The notes beneath the pieces were generated by a model. The model was not told where the DNA came from, ran no database searches, and was given only the letters and a program-made list of their open reading frames with translations. A program made the translations under genes and the position numbers. From Thermosynechococcus vestitus BP-1 (GTDB lineage Bacteria; Cyanobacteriota; Cyanobacteriia; Thermosynechococcales; Thermosynechococcaceae): DNA of 64,000 bases. The stretch's first letter is position 1; every line of letters begins with the position of its first letter. Of this stretch, positions 28,349-35,488 are shown piece after piece. The stretch covers positions 2,232,001 through 2,296,000 of the forward strand of contig NC_004113.1 in the NCBI RefSeq assembly GCF_000011345.1, in the 5' to 3' direction.

Positions 28349-29596
28349 ATGACAGTTGAACTCATTGCCAAGCTCAGCGATCCCATTGTCAGTGCCGGAC
28401 AAGGGGCACAGCGCCAACTAGAGCTGACCCTAAGGGCACAGCGGCAACAACAGCGCGCTCCGCTAAATCTCTGCTTGATTTTGGATCACAGTGGGTCAAT
28501 GGCATGGCAGCCATTGGCAATGGTAAAACAGGCAGCGGCGTCCCTAGTGGATCGGTTATTGCCGAGCGATCGCCTGAGTGTCATTGCCTTTGATCACAAA
28601 GCGAAGGTTCTGGTGCCCAACCAGACGGTCTGGGACAAGGAGGCCATTAAAGCCCAGATTGCCACCCTCGAACCGGGGGGTGGAACCGCCATTGATGAAG
28701 GGATGAAACTAGGCTTGAAGGAGATTGCCGCGGGCAAGCAGGGTACGATTTCCCAAATCTTTCTGCTCACAGACGGTGAAAATGAACACGGTGACAACCA
28801 GCGTTGCCTTGAGTTGGCTAAGCTAGCTGCGGAGTATAACATTACTTTGAATGCCCTAGGATTTGGCGTCCACTGGAACCAAGATGTCCTCGAACAAATT
28901 GCCGATGCCGCTGGCGGACGGCTCGTGTTTATTGAATATGCTGAGCAGGCGATCGCCTGTTTTCAATCCCTCTTTAGCCACATCAGCAGTGTGGACTACA
29001 CCAATGCCCATGTCCTACTCACCTTGAGTGAAGTCGCTCAACTGGGGAACTTCAAACCCGTGCACCAAGTTGCGCCCGACACGATTGAACTCACCTACGA
29101 AAACCCCCATCCCCACGAGTATGTGATTCGCGTGGGTGATGTCTCAGCAACCATCAGACGGACACTCCTCATTACCCTAACGACCCAGCCCTTGCCACCG
29201 GGACCTCACCCCATTGGCTTTGTCCAAGTCCGCTACGATGACCCAGTGCAACAGTCCACAGGCCTTTTCTCTGAGAGGGTTCCCCTGACGCTCACCGCAG
29301 AACCAGAGCACCTGCCCCAAGTCGATCCAGAGGTCCAACCAAGCATTCTCATCCTCGAAAAATACCGCAAAACCAAGCTGGCGGAAACGAAGCTGCAATC
29401 GGGGGACACCGCTGGCGCTGCTACCTTTCTTCAAAGTGCGGCCAAAACTGCTCTCCAACTGGGGGATACGGAAGCAGCCAAAGTCCTTGAAGCCTCTGCC
29501 CAAGAGCTACAGCAACAATCGACCCTCAGTGCATCTGCCCTGAAGCGCACGCGCATTGCCTCCAAAACAGTCCTGAGCAATGCCCCCTCAAACTAG
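28349..29596 (+). CDS. VWA-domain protein
   Basis: The 415-residue protein has a von Willebrand factor A domain with an intact metal site: DHSGSM at residues 46-51, the conserved Thr in GGGTAIDEGM, and LTDGENEHGD. There is no signal peptide, so it is probably cytosolic. The C-terminal part (about 330-415) is helical, Ala/Gln-rich and probably binds partners. VWA proteins of this kind often act with chaperone-like ATPases or as assembly scaffolds. No such partner is encoded next to it, so its function remains open. Its 3' end overlaps the convergent SAM-hydrolase gene by nine bases. Confidence 0.85.
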   Translation: MTVELIAKLSDPIVSAGQGAQRQLELTLRAQRQQQRAPLNLCLILDHSGSMAWQPLAMVKQAAASLVDRLLPSDRLSVIAFDHKAKVLVPNQTVWDKEAIKAQIATLEPGGGTAIDEGMKLGLKEIAAGKQGTISQIFLLTDGENEHGDNQRCLELAKLAAEYNITLNALGFGVHWNQDVLEQIADAAGGRLVFIEYAEQAIACFQSLFSHISSVDYTNAHVLLTLSEVAQLGNFKPVHQVAPDTIELTYENPHPHEYVIRVGDVSATIRRTLLITLTTQPLPPGPHPIGFVQVRYDDPVQQSTGLFSERVPLTLTAEPEHLPQVDPEVQPSILILEKYRKTKLAETKLQSGDTAGAATFLQSAAKTALQLGDTEAAKVLEASAQELQQQSTLSASALKRTRIASKTVLSNAPSN

Positions 29597-30364
29597 CCAC
29601 AGGGCATCGCCATTCTGGCAGCCTAGGAGGGAGTGGGCACTGCCACCATTCACCGCTAGCTCAATAAACCCATGACTACCTACCAAGGCAATCAGATGTT
29701 GAGGTGGGGCATCGCCATAGGTGTGGACGAGGGAAATCTGCTGCCCCTGAATGCGGATCTGGTGATAGCCCTTAGCCAACAAATGCCCAGGGAGCGTCGT
29801 AATCACATTACCAAAGTGATCAATGGCTTGAATCCAGCCTTGGACGCCTTGGGGGGTCATCTCATAGGTGAGATGGGGCAAGCGCACCAAACTGTCTGGG
29901 TCAATGGCACAACCAAGGAGAGTAAAATCCGTTCCTGCGGCTAAATGGGCAGCCACGGGGGCAAAGATGTCCCGCCCATGGAAGGTCAAACTGGGACTGG
30001 CGGTGCGCCAAAATTGCGGTTGGGTGAGCTCAATGACGCGCCGGGGAGGATAGCGATCGCACACTTGGCTAAAGACCCCATTATCTGGACCAATGCAGTA
30101 GCCAACCTCCAAATCGAGGGCGATCGCCCGCCGACTTGTGCCCACCCCTGGATCCACCACCACGATGTGCACCGTTTCAGGGGGAAAATAGGGCACCGCT
30201 TGCAGCAGTTGAAAACTGGCGGTGCGGCAATCCTGGGGTGGAATTTCATGGCATAGGTCAATCACCTGAGCTTGGGGGCAAATACTGACAATGACCCCCT
30301 TCATCACCCCCCCATAGACATCCCGGTAACCAAAATCCGTCAGCAATGTAATGCAGCCAGCCAT
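29588..30364 (-). CDS. SAM hydroxide adenosyltransferase (DUF62 family SAM hydrolase)
   Basis: The 258-residue product begins ITLLTDFGYRDVYGGVMKGVI and has VDPGVGTSRRAIA, GPDNGVFS, FHGRDIFAPVAAHLA and IDHFGNVITTL. These are the conserved blocks of the family that uses an activated water to split S-adenosylmethionine into adenosine and methionine (relatives of fluorinase and chlorinase). The biological purpose of the hydrolysis is unclear. It starts seven bases after the DprE2-like gene on the same strand, so it is the last gene of that operon. Confidence 0.92.
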   Translation of the reverse strand: MAGCITLLTDFGYRDVYGGVMKGVIVSICPQAQVIDLCHEIPPQDCRTASFQLLQAVPYFPPETVHIVVVDPGVGTSRRAIALDLEVGYCIGPDNGVFSQVCDRYPPRRVIELTQPQFWRTASPSLTFHGRDIFAPVAAHLAAGTDFTLLGCAIDPDSLVRLPHLTYEMTPQGVQGWIQAIDHFGNVITTLPGHLLAKGYHQIRIQGQQISLVHTYGDAPPQHLIALVGSHGFIELAVNGGSAHSLLGCQNGDALWLV

Positions 30365-30371
30365 CGGCAGT

Positions 30372-31106
30372 TCACAGAGACAGTCGCTTAAATAACGGTT
30401 CAGGAATCCAACGAATCACTGCCATAATCCAGCGCCAAGGGGGTCGCACATAGATGACGTCCTTCTTTTTTTCTATAGCTGTGAAGATGGCCTTGGCCAC
30501 TTCCTTTGGCTCTGCCGTGAGTTGGGGGGGCAATTTCATCCCTTCGGTCATCCGCGTCTTCACATAGCCGGGCAAAACCGTTAAGACCTGTACTCCCGAT
30601 TTGGCAAGGCGATGCCGCAATCCCGACAAAAATGCTGTGAAGCCAGCTTTCGCAGATCCATAGAAGTAATTACTTGCCCGCCCCCGTTCCCCGGCTACAG
30701 AGGAAATCCCCACTAATGTCCCCCAGCCCCGCTGCTCAAACAGATTGGCAAAGAGACTTAAAATAACCGCTGGGCCTTCATAATTGGTGCGCATCACTTC
30801 AAGGGCAAGGGATAAATCTTGCTCACATGCTTTTTGGTCTGGCATGAAACCAACAACGCAGATCACCATCGCCGGTTGCTCTGGAAGTTGCTGGATAAAG
30901 GCTGCATGGGTCTCCACGGCCAAGACATCGAATTCATGGATACTGACGGCCACACCATAGCGTATTTCCAAATCGGCTTTATCTGGCTCTAGGCGGCTCA
31001 CCTGCCGTGCAGCCAATTGAATTGGATAGCCCTGAGCCGCAAACTGATGGGCGATCGCCCGCCCAATATCGGAAGTGGCCCCCAAAATCAGGACAGGAGC
31101 CGTCAT
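30372..31106 (-). CDS. DprE2-like short-chain dehydrogenase/reductase
   Basis: The 244-residue SDR has a nucleotide-binding start APVLILGATSDIGRAIAHQF, and catalytic Ser in GISSVAGERGRASNYFYGSAKAG, with YxxxK formed by YGSAK. That SSVAGER...SN..YGS.KAG block is the pattern of mycobacterial DprE2 (Rv3791), which reduces decaprenyl-phosphoryl 2-keto-pentofuranose to the arabinose form. A C-terminal amphipathic stretch (PPWRWIMAVIRWIPEPLFK) may touch the membrane. Its native ribosome-binding site (AGGAGG, now at the end of the DprE1-like gene) was separated from its ATG by IS copy 1; the IS end provides a replacement. Confidence 0.85.
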   Translation of the reverse strand: MTAPVLILGATSDIGRAIAHQFAAQGYPIQLAARQVSRLEPDKADLEIRYGVAVSIHEFDVLAVETHAAFIQQLPEQPAMVICVVGFMPDQKACEQDLSLALEVMRTNYEGPAVILSLFANLFEQRGWGTLVGISSVAGERGRASNYFYGSAKAGFTAFLSGLRHRLAKSGVQVLTVLPGYVKTRMTEGMKLPPQLTAEPKEVAKAIFTAIEKKKDVIYVRPPWRWIMAVIRWIPEPLFKRLSL

Positions 31107-31121
31107 CTTTACCTCCGAGAG
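31107..31121 (-). promoter_or_regulatory. IS-borne ribosome-binding site for the DprE2-like gene
   Basis: On the minus strand the element's left end reads CTCTCGGAGGTAAAG and is followed directly by the host ATG at 31106. GGAGG thus sits five bases before the start codon, an ideal Shine-Dalgarno spacing. The same arrangement recurs in the other two copies. Whether it is used is inferred. Confidence 0.7.
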
Positions 31122-31179
31122 ACCCCTTCCTTTAGGGAGGGGAGGGATAGGAGCGGCAGTCTGTGACTGCCAAGTATAG

Positions 31180-31209
31180 TTGTGTTACTCACAGAATAAT
31201 CGCTATAAT
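31180..31209 (+). promoter_or_regulatory. tnpB promoter, copy 1
   Basis: TTGTGT (31180-31185) and a perfect TATAAT (31204-31209) are separated by 18 bases. The tnpB ATG follows the -10 box by only seven bases, so transcription should begin at or next to the ATG and the mRNA is probably leaderless. No ribosome-binding site is present. Confidence 0.6.
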
Positions 31210-31216
31210 TTAAAGC

Positions 31217-32389
31217 ATGCAAAAGGCTTTCAGTTACCGCTTCTACCCAACGACCGAGCAGGAATCCCTGCTTCGGAGAACATTGGGCTGTGTTCGGTTG
31301 GTTTATAATCGAGCACTGGCAGCCAGAACAGAAGCCTGGTATGAACGAAAAGAGAGACTTGACTACGTTCAAACCTCTGCCTTGCTTACTAAGTGGAAGA
31401 AGCAAGATGACCTCCAGTTTTTGAATGAGGTTAGCTCTGTCCCCTTGCAGCAGGCATTGAGACATCTGCAATCTGCTTTCACTAACTTTTTTGCAGGTCG
31501 GGCGAAATATCCCAACTTCAAAAAGAAACGTAATGGCGGTAGCGCAGAATTCACCAAGTCTGCTTTTAGGTGGAAAGACGGAAAAGTATTCTTGGCAAAG
31601 TGCAACGAACCGCTGAATATTCGCTGGTCGAGACGGCTTCCAGATGGTGTTGAACCATCCACCGTGACCATCAGGCTTAACCCTGCTGGACAGTGGTACA
31701 TCAGTCTGAGGTTTGATGACCCCAGAGATTTGACACTGCAGCCCGTCGACCCGTCGGTTGGTTTGGACGTAGGGATGAGCAGTCTCATTACCCTGAGTAC
31801 AGGGGAAAAGATTGCCAACCCCAAGCACTTTAACCGCTACTACAAACGACTCCGTAAGGCGCAGCGGTCTTTGAGTCGCAAACAAAAAGGCTCTCGCAAT
31901 TGGGATAAGGCGCGGTTGAAAGTTGCCAAGATTCACCAGAAAATCTCTGATTCCAGAAAAGACCATTTGCACCAGTTGACGACTCGATTGATACGTGAAA
32001 ACCAAACGATCGTAATCGAGTCGTTGGCTGTGAAAAACATGGTCAAGAACCGTCAGCTTGCTCGATCCATCAGTGATGCTGGATGGGGTGAACTGGTACG
32101 GCAATTGGAATACAAGGCCCAGTGGTATGGTCGGACACTGGTGAAGATTGACCGATGGTTTCCCAGTTCTAAACGCTGTGGACAGTGTGGTCACATTGTT
32201 GAGCGGTTGCCATTGAGCGTCCGAGAATGGGACTGTCCTAAGTGTGGGGCGCACCATGATCGGGATATAAATGCCGCTGGGAATATTTTGGCCGTGGGAC
32301 ACACGGTTACAGTCTGTGGAGCGGGTGTAAGACCTGATAGGCATACGTCTAGAGGGCAACTGCGAAGAAGCAGAAAGTCTCAAAAGTGA
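31217..32389 (+). CDS. tnpB: TnpB RNA-guided nuclease (IS605 OrfB family), copy 1
   Basis: The 390-residue protein begins MQKAFSYRFYPTTEQESLLRRT, the usual TnpB helix-turn-helix start. All three RuvC-like acidic residues are present: Asp in VGLDVGMSSLITL, Glu in IVIESLAVKNM and Asp in HHDRDINAAGNI. The zinc finger has CGQCGH and CPKCGA. TnpB proteins of this group are RNA-guided DNA endonucleases that help keep the element in the genome. Their guide RNA comes from the right end. The frame is intact, so it is probably functional. Compared with copies 2 and 3 it has Lys instead of Gln in LLTKWKK and Ser instead of Cys in EVSSVPL. Confidence 0.95.
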   Translation: MQKAFSYRFYPTTEQESLLRRTLGCVRLVYNRALAARTEAWYERKERLDYVQTSALLTKWKKQDDLQFLNEVSSVPLQQALRHLQSAFTNFFAGRAKYPNFKKKRNGGSAEFTKSAFRWKDGKVFLAKCNEPLNIRWSRRLPDGVEPSTVTIRLNPAGQWYISLRFDDPRDLTLQPVDPSVGLDVGMSSLITLSTGEKIANPKHFNRYYKRLRKAQRSLSRKQKGSRNWDKARLKVAKIHQKISDSRKDHLHQLTTRLIRENQTIVIESLAVKNMVKNRQLARSISDAGWGELVRQLEYKAQWYGRTLVKIDRWFPSSKRCGQCGHIVERLPLSVREWDCPKCGAHHDRDINAAGNILAVGHTVTVCGAGVRPDRHTSRGQLRRSRKSQK

Positions 32390-32425
32390 TTTTGGGAATC
32401 CCCCTGCTTTAGCGGGGGGAGGATG

Positions 32426-33784
32426 TCAAAGATGTAACCTCCTCGACTGTTCCGAAGCAAAGTGCACCGTCCAGTGGTGGGCATCCCTGACTTTTAGAAA
32501 CGTTTCTACCCGACAATCGGACCGGCGCAGGCGCATCGGAGTAAGATGGCTATCCTTGGCGAGGTAAAAGCGACCCCCATACTCTAGGGTGATCTCCTCC
32601 AGTTGATCCAAAACCTTGAGGGTGCCTTGGGACATTGGAAAGTCCAAGGCCAGGGTATAACCCGCCATCGGAAATGAAAAATACCCCTGTTGATCTCCCA
32701 ACTTCTTCAAAACACCGAGAAATGACCCCGCTCCTGCGGCTGACGTGCAATGCAGTAACGCCGATAAACCTGCGCGGGCAGTGCTCAGGGGCAAGACGCA
32801 TTGGAACTGGACAAAACCACGCCGCCCATAGATGCGATTCCATCCCAAGAGACTATCAAGAGGATAGAAAAAAGTCTCCCAATCCACGAAGGACTGGCCA
32901 GCTTTGCCTTGACTATTGAGGAAATACAGTTGATTAAAGGCACGCACAGTTAATGAATTCAAGGCACCATTGGGAAAATCCACGGGAATCGAGAACTGGT
33001 GTCGTCGTGGCGTCCGCAATGGGCTGTGCCGATATTGGCTTGGCAGCTCTTCCCGTGTCGCGTGTTCCCCTAGCATCACCACAGAGCGCCCCAACTCAGA
33101 ACCAGCCGCTAAACAATCAATCCAAGCCACGGCGTAGGTCACCTCCTGCGCAGCCTCAAAGAGATCAACCGCCTCAGCTAAATTCCTGGCAATATGGGTG
33201 GTTTGGCGAATCCAAGCAGTGTCAATAGGGCGCAATCGAAAGGCTGCCCTGAGGATCACCCCCGTCAAGCCCATTCCCCCCACCGTCCAGTAAAACAAAT
33301 CTCGATGTTCTGAAGGGGAGCAGCGATAAATTTGCCCCCCGCTCGTTAGGAGATCCAGCCAGTCTAAACTCTGAACAAAACTGCCCTCCTTGTGGTGGTT
33401 TTTTCCATGAACATCGGCGGCAATCATGCCCCCCACCGTAACGAACTTTGTACCAGGGGTAATCAAGGGAAACCAACCGCGAGGCACAAAAATCTCTAGA
33501 ATCTCTGCCAGCAGAACCCCTGCCTCAGCAATCAATTGACCGGTTTGCGGATTAAACCCCAATAGGCGATTGAAGTGGCTCATTTGCAGTGTTGCTTCGC
33601 TATTGAGGGCGCTATCGCCGTAGGCACGGCCATTTCCACGGGCAATGAGCGGCAAACCACTGTTGAGAAGCTGGATAATCTCGGATTCTGAGCGCGGGCA
33701 ATAAACAGAACAGGTCTGCACAGGATACCGTCCCCAGCCGCAGAGCCTTTTGAGAGAACTTCTAGGCGTCATTGGAGAAGACAT
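32426..33784 (-). CDS. DprE1-like FAD-dependent oxidoreductase
   Basis: The 452-residue product matches decaprenylphosphoryl-ribose 2'-oxidase (DprE1, Rv3790). It has RGNGRAYGDSALN (FAD loop), TVGGMIAADVHGKNHHKEGS, GGMGLTGVI and a late SFPMAGYTLALDFP. DprE1 oxidises the 2-OH of polyprenyl-phosphoryl ribofuranose at the membrane. The Cys targeted by benzothiazinones in mycobacteria aligns with Ala here. ATG 33784 is preferred (ATG 33772 and 33820 are also in frame); it overlaps the GtrA stop by 23 bases. Its stop TGA (32428-32426) lies inside IS copy 1. The natural stop would have been TGA of the ATGA overlap with the next gene, giving the same protein end. Confidence 0.87.
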   Translation of the reverse strand: MSSPMTPRSSLKRLCGWGRYPVQTCSVYCPRSESEIIQLLNSGLPLIARGNGRAYGDSALNSEATLQMSHFNRLLGFNPQTGQLIAEAGVLLAEILEIFVPRGWFPLITPGTKFVTVGGMIAADVHGKNHHKEGSFVQSLDWLDLLTSGGQIYRCSPSEHRDLFYWTVGGMGLTGVILRAAFRLRPIDTAWIRQTTHIARNLAEAVDLFEAAQEVTYAVAWIDCLAAGSELGRSVVMLGEHATREELPSQYRHSPLRTPRRHQFSIPVDFPNGALNSLTVRAFNQLYFLNSQGKAGQSFVDWETFFYPLDSLLGWNRIYGRRGFVQFQCVLPLSTARAGLSALLHCTSAAGAGSFLGVLKKLGDQQGYFSFPMAGYTLALDFPMSQGTLKVLDQLEEITLEYGGRFYLAKDSHLTPMRLRRSDCRVETFLKVRDAHHWTVHFASEQSRRLHL

Positions 33785-34169
33785 ATCGTTTATCCAACTG
33801 ATATTTGACCCCGTAGCCAATGGCTAAACCAATCATGGCGCCAATTTCCCGCATGAAATGGCTTTGCCAAATCAACCAAAATACGGTTTCAAATCCCCAA
33901 AAAATGACGGTTGTAAAAATTCCCATCGCAGCATACAGACCAAATTGACGGCTATAGTGATGCACGCCCTTTTTATGATCAAAGAAAATCCATCGCTTAT
34001 CCAGATGGTATTTCACGACCAAACCCACGAGCGTACCCACTGCTACTGCAGTCACAAAATAAGGGAAGCTATTATCAATAATTAATATTAAACTCTGACA
34101 AAATAAATTGATAAATGTAGCAATCACTGCAAAGGCGGTGTAGCGAATAATTAGGGTTTGTAAAGTCAT
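33762..34169 (-). CDS. GtrA-family membrane protein
   Basis: The 135-residue protein has four hydrophobic helices and the GtrA repeat-like motifs GLVVKYHLDKRWIF and GYGVKYQLDKRYVF. GtrA proteins are linked to moving or anchoring polyprenyl-phosphate sugars; the mycobacterial relative Rv3789 belongs to the arabinan pathway. The ATG at 34169 is now preceded by the IS copy 2 end, GGAGGTAAAG, instead of its original leader within the prenyltransferase gene. It overlaps the DprE1-like gene, showing tight coupling. Confidence 0.87.
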   Translation of the reverse strand: MTLQTLIIRYTAFAVIATFINLFCQSLILIIDNSFPYFVTAVAVGTLVGLVVKYHLDKRWIFFDHKKGVHHYSRQFGLYAAMGIFTTVIFWGFETVFWLIWQSHFMREIGAMIGLAIGYGVKYQLDKRYVFSNDA

Positions 34170-34184
34170 CTTTACCTCCGAGAG
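34170..34184 (-). promoter_or_regulatory. IS-borne ribosome-binding site for gtrA
   Basis: The minus strand reads CTCTCGGAGGTAAAG followed by the gtrA ATG at 34169, with GGAGG five bases before the start codon, identical to copies 1 and 3. Confidence 0.7.
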
Positions 34185-34279
34185 ACCCCTTCCTTTAGGG
34201 AGGGGAGGGATAGGAGCGGCAGTATGTAACTTCTAAGTACAGTTGCGCTATTTACAGAATAACGAGTATAATTTAAAGT

Positions 34280-35452
34280 ATGCAAAAGGCTTTCAGTTAC
34301 CGCTTCTACCCAACGACCGAGCAGGAATCCCTGCTTCGGAGAACATTGGGCTGTGTTCGGTTGGTTTATAATCGAGCACTGGCAGCGAGAACAGAAGCCT
34401 GGTATGAACGAAAAGAGAGACTTGACTACGTTCAAACCTCTGCCTTGCTTACTCAGTGGAAGAAGCAAGATGACCTTCAGTTTTTGAATGAGGTTAGCTG
34501 TGTTCCCTTGCAGCAGGCATTGAGACATCTGCAATCTGCTTTCACTAACTTTTTTGCAGGTCGGGCAAAATATCCCAACTTCAAAAAGAAACGCAATGGC
34601 GGTAGCGCAGAATTCACCAAGTCTGCTTTTAGGTGGAAAGACGGAAAAGTATTCTTGGCAAAGTGCAACGAACCGCCGAATATTCTCTGGTCGAGACGGC
34701 TTCCAGATGGTGTTGAACCATCCACGGTGACCATCAGGCTTAACCCTGCTGGACAGTGGTACATCAGTCTGAGGTTTGATGACCCCAGAGATTTGACACT
34801 GCAGCCCGTCGACCCGTCGGTTGGTTTGGACGTAGGGATGAGCAGTCTCATTACCCTGAGTACAGGGGAAAAGATTGCCAACCCCAAGCACTTTAACCGC
34901 TACTACAAACGACTCCGTAAGGTGCAGCGGTCTTTGAGTCGCAAACAAAAAGGCTCTCGCAATTGGGATAAGGCGCGGTTGAAAGTTGCCAAGATTCACC
35001 AGAAAATCTCTGATTCCAGAAAAGACCATTTGCACCAGTTGACGACTCGATTGATACGTGAAAACCAAACGATCGTAATCGAGTCGTTGGCTGTGAAAAA
35101 CATGGTCAAGAACCGTCAGCTTGCTCGATCCATCAGTGATGCTGGATGGGGTGAACTGGTACGGCAATTGGAATACAAGGCCCAGTGGTATGGTCGGACA
35201 CTGGTGAAGATTGACCGATGGTTTCCCAGTTCTAAACGCTGTGGACAGTGTGGTCACATTGTTGAGCGGTTGCCATTGAGCGTCCGAGAATGGGACTGTC
35301 CTAAGTGTGGGGCGCACCATGACCGGGATATAAATGCCGCTGGGAATATTTTGGCCGTGGGACACACGGTTACAGTCTGTGGAGCGGGTGTAAGACCTGA
35401 TAGACATACGTCTGGAGGGCAACTGCGAAGAAGCAGAAAGTCTCAAAAGTGA
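34280..35452 (+). CDS. tnpB: TnpB RNA-guided nuclease, copy 2
   Basis: The 390-residue frame is intact, with all RuvC acidic residues and both zinc-finger cysteine pairs. It differs from copy 1 at a few positions: LLTQWKK, EVSCVPL, EPPNILWSRR, RKVQRSL and SGGQL near the C-terminus. The upstream -10 TATAAT is kept while the -35 reads TTGCGC. The ATG again lies seven bases after TATAAT, so the message is probably leaderless. Confidence 0.95.
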   Translation: MQKAFSYRFYPTTEQESLLRRTLGCVRLVYNRALAARTEAWYERKERLDYVQTSALLTQWKKQDDLQFLNEVSCVPLQQALRHLQSAFTNFFAGRAKYPNFKKKRNGGSAEFTKSAFRWKDGKVFLAKCNEPPNILWSRRLPDGVEPSTVTIRLNPAGQWYISLRFDDPRDLTLQPVDPSVGLDVGMSSLITLSTGEKIANPKHFNRYYKRLRKVQRSLSRKQKGSRNWDKARLKVAKIHQKISDSRKDHLHQLTTRLIRENQTIVIESLAVKNMVKNRQLARSISDAGWGELVRQLEYKAQWYGRTLVKIDRWFPSSKRCGQCGHIVERLPLSVREWDCPKCGAHHDRDINAAGNILAVGHTVTVCGAGVRPDRHTSGGQLRRSRKSQK

Positions 35453-35488
35453 TTTTGGGAATCCCCCTGCTTTAGCGGGGGGAGGATG

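Larger units (their letters stand above)
31107..32429 (+). mobile_element. TnpB-only IS200/IS605-group element, copy 1 (1323 bp)
   Basis: The boundaries come from comparing three copies and reconstructing the disrupted genes. The element starts CTTTACCTCCGAGAG directly after TCAT and ends GGATGTCAA, with no target duplication. Each end has a subterminal hairpin with a TTTA loop (31123-31142 and 32400-32419), as expected for single-strand transposition. There is no tnpA, so mobility must depend on a transposase elsewhere. It lies between the DprE1-like and DprE2-like genes, with tnpB antiparallel to them. The empty site would read CTATGACG on the operon strand, an ATGA stop/start overlap. Confidence 0.92.
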
